In this document: piece by piece, positions 1 to 5,327 of the stretch
Numbering within the stretch: the first letter of the stretch is position 1
Layout of the letters: each line of letters begins with the position of its first letter
Origin: Bacteroidota bacterium
GTDB lineage: Bacteria; Bacteroidota; Bacteroidia; Flavobacteriales; Weeksellaceae
Length of the DNA stretch: 5,327 bases
Assembly: GCA_023426625.1 (NCBI GenBank)
Contig: JAFAAJ010000170.1
Location: 1 to 5,327 of the forward strand
Direction: 5' to 3'
Program-made: the position numbers and the translations under genes
The notes under the pieces: model-generated
The model's input: the letters and a program-made list of their open reading frames with translations, nothing else
Database searches by the model: none
Told to the model about the DNA's origin: nothing

Positions 1-116
1 GGGTATGGTACTGACTTTCCTTCTTTTCTTTATTTTTGTGTATTATATGGCTTAAAAGCTTTATATCCATTTGTTTAAACCTCGATAGGAACCTGATATA
101 GGTCAAGGATAATCCC

Positions 117-1067
117 ATGAACGATCATTACCTAAAAAAATTGGATCGGGTAACTGCAATTCTCACCCAGCTTCAGTCCAAGCCATTGGTTCGGGCTCAG
201 GATTTGGCGGAAAAATTCGATGTAAGTATCCGAACGATCTATCGGGATGTGAAAACACTGGAAAACGCTGGAATTCCAATCGTAGGAGAGGCGGGAAGCG
301 GATATTCTTTGATGGATGGGTACAAACTTCCACCTGTAATGTTTACCAAAGAGGAAGTGTTGAGTTTCATTACGGCTGAAAAGCTTATGCAGAGATTTTC
401 TCATCAGAGTTTGGGAAGCCATTATCAGACGGCTATGGAAAAAGTACGTTCCGTTTTGAGGTATTCCGACAGAAACCTGATCGAATATATTGAAAAGCAG
501 ATCGATATATTCAGTTATCGTCCTAAAACGGAGGATTCTATTAAAAATGTCATTCCAACCATACTGGAAAGTATTGCCGAAAAAACTCAGCTGGAAATAG
601 AATATAAAACTGTCGATTCACGGATAACTCACAGAATTATTGAAGCAGTAGGTGTTTTCTTTGAGTTCAATTATTGGTACATTATGGCATATTGTACGCT
701 TAGAAAAGATTTCAGGCAATTCAGAGTGGACAGGATTCTTGGAATTTCAAAAACTAAAAATCCATTTTTACAGGAATATGGTCAGATCAATGATTACAGA
801 AAACATTCGAACGGAAGTACAAGAGTAAAGCTTCTGGTTGAAAAAAAGATTATGGGTCATTTGGTGAACTCTAAAAGATATTACGGTTTAATCGAAGAAG
901 TTGAAAGGGAAGATGCTTTTGAACTTACCTTTGAAACCGATTGGATCGAAGAAGGTTTCCCGCGTTGGCTGATCACTTTTGCAGATTATGCGACGATTCT
1001 GGAGCCGGAAAGTCTTAAAACAAAACTCAAGTCCTTATTGGAGAAAATTTCGGAAAAACATAAATAA
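117..1067 (+). CDS. YafY-type HTH/WYL-domain transcriptional regulator
   Basis: Predicted DNA-binding regulator of 316 residues, a usual length for the YafY/WYL family. Residues ~7-65 form an N-terminal winged HTH (HTH_11/DeoR-like): a helix around LVRAQDLAEKFDVS, the recognition helix SIRTIYRDVKTLENAGIPI (37-55), and the wing GEAGSGYSL. Residues ~145-212 are the WYL domain, with its signature as YWYIMAYC (W187-Y188-I189, so the third WYL residue is Ile) followed by FRQFRVDRI (R200, R203, R206), the basic patch thought to bind a ligand or nucleic acid. The remaining C-terminal part (~230-316) fits the WCX extension. ATG 117 is the first start codon after an in-frame TAG at 99-101. The gene ends in its own terminator, so it appears monocistronic. 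Family members sense ligands, and some (PafBC, DriD) respond to DNA damage. The target and effector of this one cannot be read from the sequence; the convergent dinB-like gene is one candidate by proximity only. Confidence 0.93.
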   Translation: MNDHYLKKLDRVTAILTQLQSKPLVRAQDLAEKFDVSIRTIYRDVKTLENAGIPIVGEAGSGYSLMDGYKLPPVMFTKEEVLSFITAEKLMQRFSHQSLGSHYQTAMEKVRSVLRYSDRNLIEYIEKQIDIFSYRPKTEDSIKNVIPTILESIAEKTQLEIEYKTVDSRITHRIIEAVGVFFEFNYWYIMAYCTLRKDFRQFRVDRILGISKTKNPFLQEYGQINDYRKHSNGSTRVKLLVEKKIMGHLVNSKRYYGLIEEVEREDAFELTFETDWIEEGFPRWLITFADYATILEPESLKTKLKSLLEKISEKHK

Positions 1068-1093
1068 AACCTCAACGAATCGCTGAGGTTTTT
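1066..1093 (+). terminator. Rho-independent terminator of the WYL regulator gene
   Basis: A perfect 9-bp inverted repeat pairs AAAACCTCA (1066-1074) with TGAGGTTTT (1084-1092) around a short loop. The loop contains a CGA/TCG pairing that can extend the stem. A T run follows on the + strand (1089-1093). The left arm begins inside the TAA stop codon. On the opposite strand the hairpin is also followed by T-rich sequence (TTTTATTTATG), so it could stop transcripts arriving from the convergent dinB-like gene as well. Confidence 0.88.
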
Positions 1094-1111
1094 GAAATAA
1101 TAGAAACCGGA

Positions 1112-1390
1112 ATGGAATGGTTCTCTTATTTAATTGCAAAATTTAATATGATTAGTTATGAACATTTCGCAATTGTATGGTTTTGCCTTTTAGTTCTTAT
1201 GTTAAGTGTGATCATGGCTTTTAATTTTAGCAAAGGCATTAATGGTGCTAAAATCTCTCCCAAAAAAAAGGCGGTTCAATTCCTAAAGCTCTTAAATAAA
1301 CATATCCCTGTCCACGGTGATGGATCTCATTATCCACGAAATAAAGAATATTTTCGTACACCGGGAATTCATATTGCCCGAATAAATTAA
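1112..1390 (+). CDS. Uncertain small membrane-protein ORF, 3' half antisense to the dinB-like gene
   Basis: Open frame of 92 codons from ATG 1112; a second ATG lies at 1148. The first ~46 residues include one strongly hydrophobic segment (about 21-37, FAIVWFCLLVLMLSVIMAF) followed by lysine-containing sequence, as in a single-span membrane protein. From 1248 on it runs antisense to the well-supported dinB-like CDS, and that half looks like a shadow translation. It starts just after the regulator's terminator, and I see no promoter of its own. It could be a genuine small gene, the 5' remnant of a larger membrane-protein gene cut off by rearrangement, or chance in T-rich DNA. I do not recognise the sequence. 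The least certain CDS in this list. Confidence 0.22.
   Translation: MEWFSYLIAKFNMISYEHFAIVWFCLLVLMLSVIMAFNFSKGINGAKISPKKKAVQFLKLLNKHIPVHGDGSHYPRNKEYFRTPGIHIARIN
1224..1254. repeat. Inverted repeat over the dinB-like stop codon
   Basis: Perfect 9-bp arms ATTTTAGCA (1224-1232) and TGCTAAAAT (1246-1254) enclose a 13-nt loop that itself holds the palindrome CATTAATG. The TAG stop of the - strand dinB-like gene lies in one arm, the same geometry as the terminator of the convergent regulator gene. The stem has only two G:C pairs and no T tract follows on either strand, so it is at best a weak transcript 3' end or RNA-stabilising hairpin. Confidence 0.4.
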
Positions 1391-1739
1391 AGGTTTCCTG
1401 GAAACGTTCTTCAGAGATCTGGTTGAAATAATGATTGATAACTTCTGTTTCTTCATCCCATTTCTTTAAAATATCTTCCTTAGTTTTCGGATGAAAGCCT
1501 TCCTCATTATAAGCTTCCATATTTTTTTCTACGATGCCTTTCAAAGCGGGTCCGCCAATACTGATGAGCTCTACTGCAAGTTTTGCAAACGGTCTCATTC
1601 CTCCTACTGAAAACTCAAATAATTCTTTTTCAGGGAACATTTCAATCACTCTTCTGGTCAGGTTTCTGTGTCCTTGCCAGTGTTTCAATAATTGCTCAGT
1701 TGTCATGAACTGTTTTGTGCTTGTTGCTGTAGTTGTCAT
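1248..1739 (-). CDS. DinB/YfiT-superfamily protein
   Basis: Protein of 163 residues, typical for DinB-like four-helix-bundle proteins. These are usually metal-dependent and act as thiol transferases or have unknown roles; they are not the DNA polymerase IV also called DinB. Family signs: the N-terminal helix TEQLLKHWQGHRNLTRRVIEMFPEKEL, the FSVGGMRPFAKLAVELISIG helix (44-62), and the diagnostic C-terminal DNEIHHRGQGYVYLRALGIEPPFFWE (136-161). The usual ligand set is one His in helix 2 and an H-x3-H pair before RGQ. Here helix 2 has no His (E57 is near the expected site), and the first His of the pair appears to be Asn137, leaving H140/H141. Metal binding may therefore be altered. The start at 1739 gives MTTTATSTKQF before a second Met (codon at 1706) that would also fit the family; the distance to the proposed -7 element favours 1739. 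Convergent with the WYL regulator. Substrate unknown. Confidence 0.87.
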   Translation of the reverse strand: MTTTATSTKQFMTTEQLLKHWQGHRNLTRRVIEMFPEKELFEFSVGGMRPFAKLAVELISIGGPALKGIVEKNMEAYNEEGFHPKTKEDILKKWDEETEVINHYFNQISEERFQETFNLFGQYEFPVYENILYFVDNEIHHRGQGYVYLRALGIEPPFFWERF

Positions 1740-1769
1740 AATTTTTGGGTTTATTTGTTATTGTTAAGA

Positions 1770-1777
1770 CAAAGATA
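1770..1777 (-). promoter_or_regulatory. Candidate Bacteroidota -7 promoter element for the dinB-like gene
   Basis: Read on the - strand this is TATCTTTG, an exact match to the Bacteroidota sigma-ABfr -7 consensus TAnnTTTG. It lies about 30 nt upstream of the ATG at 1739, giving a plausible short leader. The -33 element is not convincing: only a TTG-like triplet at 1792-1794 is seen, at a spacing shorter than the usual ~19 nt. The call rests on the -7 match and position alone. Confidence 0.45.
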
Positions 1778-1900
1778 AGATGAGGTTATGACAACAGTTT
1801 GTCAGTAGGACTTTTAAGAAAGAAAAAAAAATTAATTTTAAAATATCATACTGTTTTTACCGTTTTAAATAAGAAATAAGTTTAATTGAAACCCCTTAAA

Positions 1901-2485
1901 ATGAAAAAATACATTCTGTCTGTTTTTGCAGCAGCTATATTAATGTCGTGTAATAAAATAGAGGAAAAAATTGATCAGACTGTTCAGAAAACTACGGAAG
2001 CAGTTCAACAAAAAGCTCAGGAAGCGGTGGAGGAAACCGTGAAGAAAACCGTTAATGAGTCTATTAACTCCCTTACCAATTCTAAAGATGTTCAGTTTGA
2101 AGAGGTGTTTCCCAATCCAGGTCAGCCGATTGCTACAGAAGTTAAAGGAAAGAAATTTACATTTCCTAACGGAGCGGAAGGATATATCTTCAAATATAAG
2201 GCAGATAAAACAGCTTTGATCCCATTTCTCGAAGGTCAAGCCACTACAGACGAAAGCAGATCCGATAAAACTGCCCGGAAAATAGACGGACAAAATATAA
2301 TTGATAAAATAAGCTTCATACAAAAGTTTCTTCCTGAAAATACCTTAGATCTGCATATTCTGGAAGATATTAAAACCGATAAAAGCATAGAATATTACAA
2401 GCTGAAAAGATTCCCGAATAAAAGCACGATCATCTATAATCCAAAAGATCAGACCGTATTACAATATGTGGAGGTAGATAAATAA
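1901..2485 (+). CDS. Putative lipoprotein of unknown function with helical N-terminal half
   Basis: Product of 194 residues from ATG 1901. The frame can be opened at TTG 1886, but MKKYILSVFAAAILMSC is a textbook lipoprotein signal: Lys-rich n-region, hydrophobic h-region, lipobox LMSC with Cys17 as the lipidated residue. The mature protein starts CNKIEEK; the Lys followed by acidic residues loosely resembles Bacteroidota surface-export signals (K/Q followed by D/E), so surface display is possible but unproven. Residues ~20-60 are rich in E, K, Q, T and A with regularly spaced V/I (V28, V35, V43, V47, V51, I55), suggesting an amphipathic helix or coiled coil like LEA/apolipoprotein segments. 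Residues ~65-194 look like a compact alpha/beta domain (FTFPNGAEGYIFKY, then ISFIQKFLPENTLDLHILEDI, ending STIIYNPKDQTVLQYVEV). I recognise no named family. It stands alone, divergent from dinB; no clear promoter or terminator is visible. Confidence 0.82.
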   Translation: MKKYILSVFAAAILMSCNKIEEKIDQTVQKTTEAVQQKAQEAVEETVKKTVNESINSLTNSKDVQFEEVFPNPGQPIATEVKGKKFTFPNGAEGYIFKYKADKTALIPFLEGQATTDESRSDKTARKIDGQNIIDKISFIQKFLPENTLDLHILEDIKTDKSIEYYKLKRFPNKSTIIYNPKDQTVLQYVEVDK

Positions 2486-2510
2486 TTGAAAGTGGAGTTT
2501 TTTTTAATTA

Positions 2511-2545
2511 AAAAAGTAAAAAGTAAAAAGTAAAAAGTAAAAAGT
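2511..2545. repeat. Heptanucleotide tandem repeat (AAAAAGT)x5
   Basis: Five perfect consecutive AAAAAGT units sit 25 bp downstream of the lipoprotein stop, directly after an A/T palindrome (2500-2515, six T, AATT, six A). Such A-rich 7-mers are, as I recall, frequent between genes in flavobacterial genomes. The lack of a G:C stem argues against a classical terminator. Confidence 0.95.
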
Positions 2546-2574
2546 AATTGGTAAACCTCCTTTCAATAAATTAA

Positions 2575-2633
2575 ATTCTGCATTTCCGCAGTTTTACGAT
2601 TTCACAATTCACGATTTTGTCATTCTGCATTTT
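2575..2633. repeat. Short interspersed direct repeats in the spacer before the adenosyltransferase gene
   Basis: ATTCTGCATTT occurs at 2575-2585 and again at 2622-2632. Between them ACGATTT occurs at 2596-2602 and 2611-2617, with TTCAC next to both copies. The segment looks like a degenerate, locally duplicated spacer. It has no open frame of note and no cobalamin-riboswitch core that I can recognise. Confidence 0.55.
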
Positions 2634-2673
2634 CACCCTTGCCAAGATAATTTTAAAAAGGTAATTTAGTACT

Positions 2674-3243
2674 ATGAAAATTTATACAAAAACAGGAGAT
2701 AAAGGACAGACTGCTTTGTATGGCGGAACAAGAGTTTCCAAAGCCAGCGCAAGAGTAGAAAGTTACGGAAATATAGATGAACTGAACTCTTTCATCGGGA
2801 TTGCAAAAAGTCATATTGAAGATGCTGAAGTATTGCAGCAATTGAAAAAAATACAGTTCGATCTGTTCACGGTAGGTTCAGAAGCTGCAACACCGGTTGA
2901 TAAACTGATGTTGGCGAATGGAAAATCACGTTTACCTTTGGTGATTTCTGAAGCGGAGATCGAAGAGTTGGAAAAATGGATGGATGCTTTTGAGGAAAAG
3001 CTGGAACCGCTTCAGTATTTCATTCTTCCGGGTGGCGGTAAATCGGCAACCTTTTTACACGCTGCAAGAACCATTTGCAGAAGAGCAGAACGTTCGTTGG
3101 TATTCCTGAATGAAACCGAAGAAATGCGTCCGGAGCTGATCAAATACCTGAACAGGCTTTCCGATTATCTTTTCATGTTGGCAAGATATGTTTCAAAACT
3201 CAATAACGAGCCGGAAGAATATTGGAATCCTAATGAAAGATAA
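2674..3243 (+). CDS. PduO-type ATP:cob(I)alamin adenosyltransferase
   Basis: Transfers the 5'-deoxyadenosyl group of ATP to cob(I)alamin (or a corrinoid precursor), giving adenosylcobalamin; acts in the cytoplasm, usually as a trimer. The 189 residues span the whole family. The N-terminal ATP-binding motif is YTKTGDKGQTALYGG (4-18), followed by RVESYGNIDELNSFIG (27-42), LPGGGKSATFLHAARTICRRAER (118-140) and KYLNRLSDYLFMLARY (157-172). By alignment with Lactobacillus reuteri PduO, the key residues are kept: D35 and R132 (salt bridge D35-R128 there), F116 (F112, corrinoid lower face), R136 (R132) and N160 (N156). ATG 2674 follows an in-frame TAA at 2662-2664; AAAAAGG at 2655-2661 is a weak ribosome-site candidate. 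Its end overlaps the thiamine pyrophosphokinase gene by 11 bp, so the two are probably co-transcribed. No corrinoid synthesis genes are nearby, so salvage of imported B12 is the likelier role. Confidence 0.95.
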   Translation: MKIYTKTGDKGQTALYGGTRVSKASARVESYGNIDELNSFIGIAKSHIEDAEVLQQLKKIQFDLFTVGSEAATPVDKLMLANGKSRLPLVISEAEIEELEKWMDAFEEKLEPLQYFILPGGGKSATFLHAARTICRRAERSLVFLNETEEMRPELIKYLNRLSDYLFMLARYVSKLNNEPEEYWNPNER

Positions 3244-3862
3244 AGCTCTACTTTTTATCAACGGAAATCCTCCCCAATCTTTTCCCGGATTAGACAAATA
3301 TGAATTGATCGCCTGTACAGACGGGGCATTTCATTATCTGAAAAATCTGGATTTTCCTTTGGATAAACTGGATTTTATTTCCGGGGATTTTGATTCTCAT
3401 TCCGGGGCGGATGAAAATATTTATGAAGAAAAATTCATTTATACTCCGGATCAGGAAAAAACAGACTTTCATAAAGCTTTGGAAATCATTCTGGAAAAAG
3501 GATTTCACCACGTGGATATTTTAGGGGGAAGTGGAGGAGAACAGGATCATTTTCTGGGGAATCTTACCGTTGCCTATTCCTTTCGGGAAAAAATGGAAGT
3601 CAGGTTCTATGATGAATTTTCGGAATACTATTTCATTCCCAAAAATTTCATACTCAAAAATGTGAAGGATAAAATGGTTTCCTTATATCCGTTCCCGGTC
3701 GTGGAAAACATTACTACAAAAGGATTGAATTGGCCTTTGACGAACGGAAATCTGAATGTTACGGACAGACTGGGAACCCGGAATTTTGCTGTTGAAGATG
3801 AAGTTTCAATAGAATATGAAAAAGGGGATCTGCTGATTTTTATCGGGGGAAATTATTTGTAG
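3233..3862 (+). CDS. Thiamine pyrophosphokinase
   Basis: Converts thiamine plus ATP to thiamine diphosphate and AMP in the cytoplasm, the last step of thiamine salvage. The 209 residues from ATG 3233 are normal for a bacterial single-domain TPK. N-terminal catalytic domain: ACTDGAF (27-33), DFISGDFDS (47-55), the substrate/metal motif DQEKTDFHKAL (73-83), and LGGSGGEQDHFLGNL (97-111). The C-terminal beta domain has SLYPFP (150-155), TKGLNWPL (162-169, contacting thiamine in homologues) and RLGTRN (179-184). The usual GGRxDH reads GGEQDH here, with Glu103 in place of Arg. An upstream ATG at 3188 in the same frame was rejected because it adds 15 residues with no family similarity, inside the preceding gene. 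The 3233 start lies 11 bp before the end of the adenosyltransferase frame, so translational coupling is likely. No TPP riboswitch is seen, and no clear terminator follows. Confidence 0.94.
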   Translation: MKDKALLFINGNPPQSFPGLDKYELIACTDGAFHYLKNLDFPLDKLDFISGDFDSHSGADENIYEEKFIYTPDQEKTDFHKALEIILEKGFHHVDILGGSGGEQDHFLGNLTVAYSFREKMEVRFYDEFSEYYFIPKNFILKNVKDKMVSLYPFPVVENITTKGLNWPLTNGNLNVTDRLGTRNFAVEDEVSIEYEKGDLLIFIGGNYL

Positions 3863-4165
3863 CGGAATTGTGAGAAATGCGAAATCGCTTTGGAAAAAAC
3901 GGTTAATAATTCATCAATAATCATTAATTGAAGGAAATATTATTCATCTAAAATTTAAAATCTAAAATGTATAATTTCCAACAAAGCTAAAGTATCTCAT
4001 TTTGACAACTGATTAGCCCTTTTAATAAGCTTGATAATCAAATAAATATCTGCGGGAATTGGCTTATTCTCAAAAAAATTGGACAATGTTAAACTTTAAG
4101 AAAAAATTAAACTAAAAAATCAAACTTTTTTAGCAATTTTGCATTCTTAATTCACTTGTCTAAAA
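3863..4165. other. Intergenic region between thiamine pyrophosphokinase and arginine decarboxylase genes
   Basis: About 300 bp of very AT-rich DNA without a credible gene. It holds a small GCG/CGC hairpin (3879-3888) just after the TPK stop but with no T tract, a 7-bp-period repeat (3947-3974), and the perfect 11-bp palindrome TTGATAATCAA (4031-4041). Near the decarboxylase start lies TAGCAATTTTGCA (4131-4143). This resembles the flavobacterial -7 region (TAnnTTTG), but TA and TTTG are five bases apart instead of two, and no -33 TTTG is well placed. The decarboxylase promoter is probably here but cannot be fixed. Confidence 0.6.
3947..3974. repeat. Degenerate heptanucleotide repeat (TYTAAAA)
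   Basis: Successive 7-bp units read TCTAAAA (3947), TTTAAAA (3954), TCTAAAA (3961) and a decayed TGTATAA (3968). The period matches the AAAAAGT repeat near 2511, although the unit differs. It lies downstream of the adenosyltransferase/TPK operon. Confidence 0.7.
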
Positions 4166-5327
4166 ATGAAAATAAAATACTCGGAACTTATTGACCAGAC
4201 ATTATATTTTCCTACTGAAGAATTTAATGTTTCTGAGAACAATTTGTTATTTCACGATATTCCATTGATGGATGTTGTTGAAAAATTTGGCACTCCTCTA
4301 AAAATTAGTTACCTGCCAAGAATTTCTCAAAATATTCAGAAAGCGAAAAGCTGGTTCAAAGAAGCTTTTGAGAAAACCGAATATAAAAAGAATTATACCT
4401 ACTGCTATTGTACAAAATCCAGTCACTTCAATTTTGTACTTGAAGAAGCCCTGAAAAATGATATTTCCATAGAAACGTCTTCTGCGTATGATATGGATAT
4501 TGTAAAATCCCTTTATGATAACGGAAAAGTAGAGAAAGATATTGAAGTGATCTGTAACGGTTTCAAAACGGATGATTATCTGACGAAAATTTCTGATATG
4601 ATCAACAGTGGTTTTGAAAATATCACGCCTATTTTGGATAATTATCGTGAACTGGATAAATTAACGGAGAGTATTGATTCCACTTTTAATATTGGGATCA
4701 GAATTGCTTCCGAAGAAGAGCCTAAATTCGAATTTTATACCTCAAGATTGGGGATTGGATATAAAGATATTATCCCATATTACAGTCAGAAAATTGCCGA
4801 ACACCCGAATGCAAGACTGAAGATGCTTCATTTCTTCATCAATACCGGAATCAAGGATACAGCATATTATTGGAACGAATTGTATAAATGTCTTCGAGTA
4901 TATGCACGTTTGAAGAAAATTGCTCCCGAAGTGGATTCATTGAATATTGGCGGAGGTTTCCCGATCAAAACATCCCTGAATTTTGATTACGATTATCAAT
5001 ACATGGTTGAGGAGATCGTTTCCCAGATCAAAAAATTCTGTGAAGAAGAAGGAGTAGAGGAACCCAATATCTATACTGAGTTTGGAAGTTTTACCGTAGG
5101 GGAAAGTGGTGCCAATCTTTATAAAATTATTTCTCAGAAACGTCAGAACGACAGAGAAAAATGGAATATGATCGATTCTTCGTTCATGACCACTCTTCCT
5201 GATACCTGGGCGATTTCAAGGCACTTTATCATGTTGCCGCTTAACCGTTGGGAAGACAGCTATGAAAGAGTTTTCCTTGGCGGACTGACGTGCGACTCGG
5301 ATGATTATTATAACTCTGAGCAGCATA
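4166..5327 (+). CDS. speA: Biosynthetic arginine decarboxylase, PLP-dependent, 3' end beyond window
   Basis: Decarboxylates L-arginine to agmatine, the first step of the agmatine route to putrescine and spermidine; a cytoplasmic fold-III (alanine racemase-like) PLP enzyme. The first 387 codons are present, with no stop before the edge; Bacteroidota relatives are, as I recall, about 460 residues. N-terminal PLP barrel: KFGTPLKISYLPRI (40-53); the Schiff-base lysine in YTYCYCTKSSHF (K84); the ETSSAYDM segment (103-110); NIGIRI and SRLGIG (194-198). The HxGS-like site reads LHFFINTG (H222). The glycine loop is LNIGGGFP (GGG 262-264), then YTEFGSFTVGESG in place of the EPGR motif. C376 in GLTCDSDDYY is the active-site cysteine, donated across the dimer in homologues. 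ATG 4166 is supported by an in-frame TAA at 4148-4150. The large spacer suggests separate transcription from the TPK operon. Substrate by family resemblance; another basic amino acid or a carboxypolyamine is less likely. Confidence 0.85.
   Translation, partial: MKIKYSELIDQTLYFPTEEFNVSENNLLFHDIPLMDVVEKFGTPLKISYLPRISQNIQKAKSWFKEAFEKTEYKKNYTYCYCTKSSHFNFVLEEALKNDISIETSSAYDMDIVKSLYDNGKVEKDIEVICNGFKTDDYLTKISDMINSGFENITPILDNYRELDKLTESIDSTFNIGIRIASEEEPKFEFYTSRLGIGYKDIIPYYSQKIAEHPNARLKMLHFFINTGIKDTAYYWNELYKCLRVYARLKKIAPEVDSLNIGGGFPIKTSLNFDYDYQYMVEEIVSQIKKFCEEEGVEEPNIYTEFGSFTVGESGANLYKIISQKRQNDREKWNMIDSSFMTTLPDTWAISRHFIMLPLNRWEDSYERVFLGGLTCDSDDYYNSEQH

Noticed and set aside
31..38. TATTTTTG as a -7 promoter element for the WYL regulator
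   Set aside because: It matches TAnnTTTG, but it is about 80 nt from the start codon, has no -33 TTTG at the right spacing, and arises easily in T-rich DNA.
132..422. Open frame on the - strand within the WYL regulator
   Set aside because: It is antisense to the conserved HTH region and its translation resembles no protein I know; a shadow frame.
1534..1767. + strand frame with a hydrophobic tail, antisense to dinB
   Set aside because: It lies almost wholly over the conserved DinB-like coding sequence; the hydrophobic end comes from T-rich intergenic DNA.
1940..2323. - strand frame of 127 codons in the lipoprotein gene
   Set aside because: Cys/Phe/Ile-rich translation typical of the complement of a Lys/Glu-rich gene; the + strand has a signal peptide and lipobox.
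2546..2673. Possible cobalamin riboswitch upstream of the adenosyltransferase gene
   Set aside because: No B12-box-like core or structured GC-rich elements; the region is short direct repeats in AT-rich DNA.
2653..2841. - strand frame over the start of the adenosyltransferase gene
   Set aside because: Antisense to the invariant ATP-binding motif of a well-recognised enzyme.
3188..3232. Longer N-terminus for thiamine pyrophosphokinase from ATG 3188
   Set aside because: The extra 15 residues are an out-of-frame reading of the preceding gene, and the family starts at MKDKALLFINGN.
3290..3511. - strand frame within the thiamine pyrophosphokinase gene
   Set aside because: Antisense to the conserved catalytic motifs; no independent support.
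3871..3900. Possible terminator after the thiamine pyrophosphokinase gene
   Set aside because: The hairpin GCG-AAAT-CGC has only three or four pairs and is followed by TTTGG, not a T tract.

Overview
The window is an AT-rich stretch of a Bacteroidota chromosome, most likely class Flavobacteriia and close to Chryseobacterium/Elizabethkingia-type genomes. This rests on codon use, the lack of classical Shine-Dalgarno sites before most genes, A-rich intergenic spacers with 7-bp repeats, and protein variants I associate with this group, such as the short arginine decarboxylase with a YCYCTKSSHF lysine motif. The genus is inference; the phylum is fairly secure. I see no mobile element, CRISPR array, tRNA or rRNA. 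The content looks like ordinary housekeeping and accessory chromosome.

Left part (1-1740): a YafY-type HTH/WYL transcriptional regulator on the + strand ends in a clear rho-independent terminator that overlaps its stop codon. It is convergent with a DinB/YfiT-superfamily protein on the - strand. Between them, and partly antisense to dinB, lies a short + strand reading frame with one predicted membrane segment. It may be a small gene, a gene remnant or chance.

Middle part (1740-2673): a divergent intergenic region carries a good -7 promoter element for the dinB-like gene. It is followed by a small lipoprotein of unknown function with a helical, charged N-terminal half. Next comes a low-complexity spacer with five perfect AAAAAGT units and other short direct repeats.

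Right part (2674-5327): a probable two-gene operon encodes a PduO-type cob(I)alamin adenosyltransferase and thiamine pyrophosphokinase, with an 11-bp overlap. Both use ATP to make a finished cofactor (adenosylcobalamin, thiamine diphosphate). A spacer of about 300 bp, holding a second 7-bp-period repeat, separates them from a PLP-dependent arginine decarboxylase (speA-like), the entry to agmatine/polyamine synthesis, which runs off the right edge.

I did not find a convincing undescribed system. The items most worth a second look are the short membrane ORF antisense to dinB, the loss of expected metal-ligand histidines in the DinB protein, the two heptameric repeats at transcription-unit borders, and the unclassified lipoprotein.
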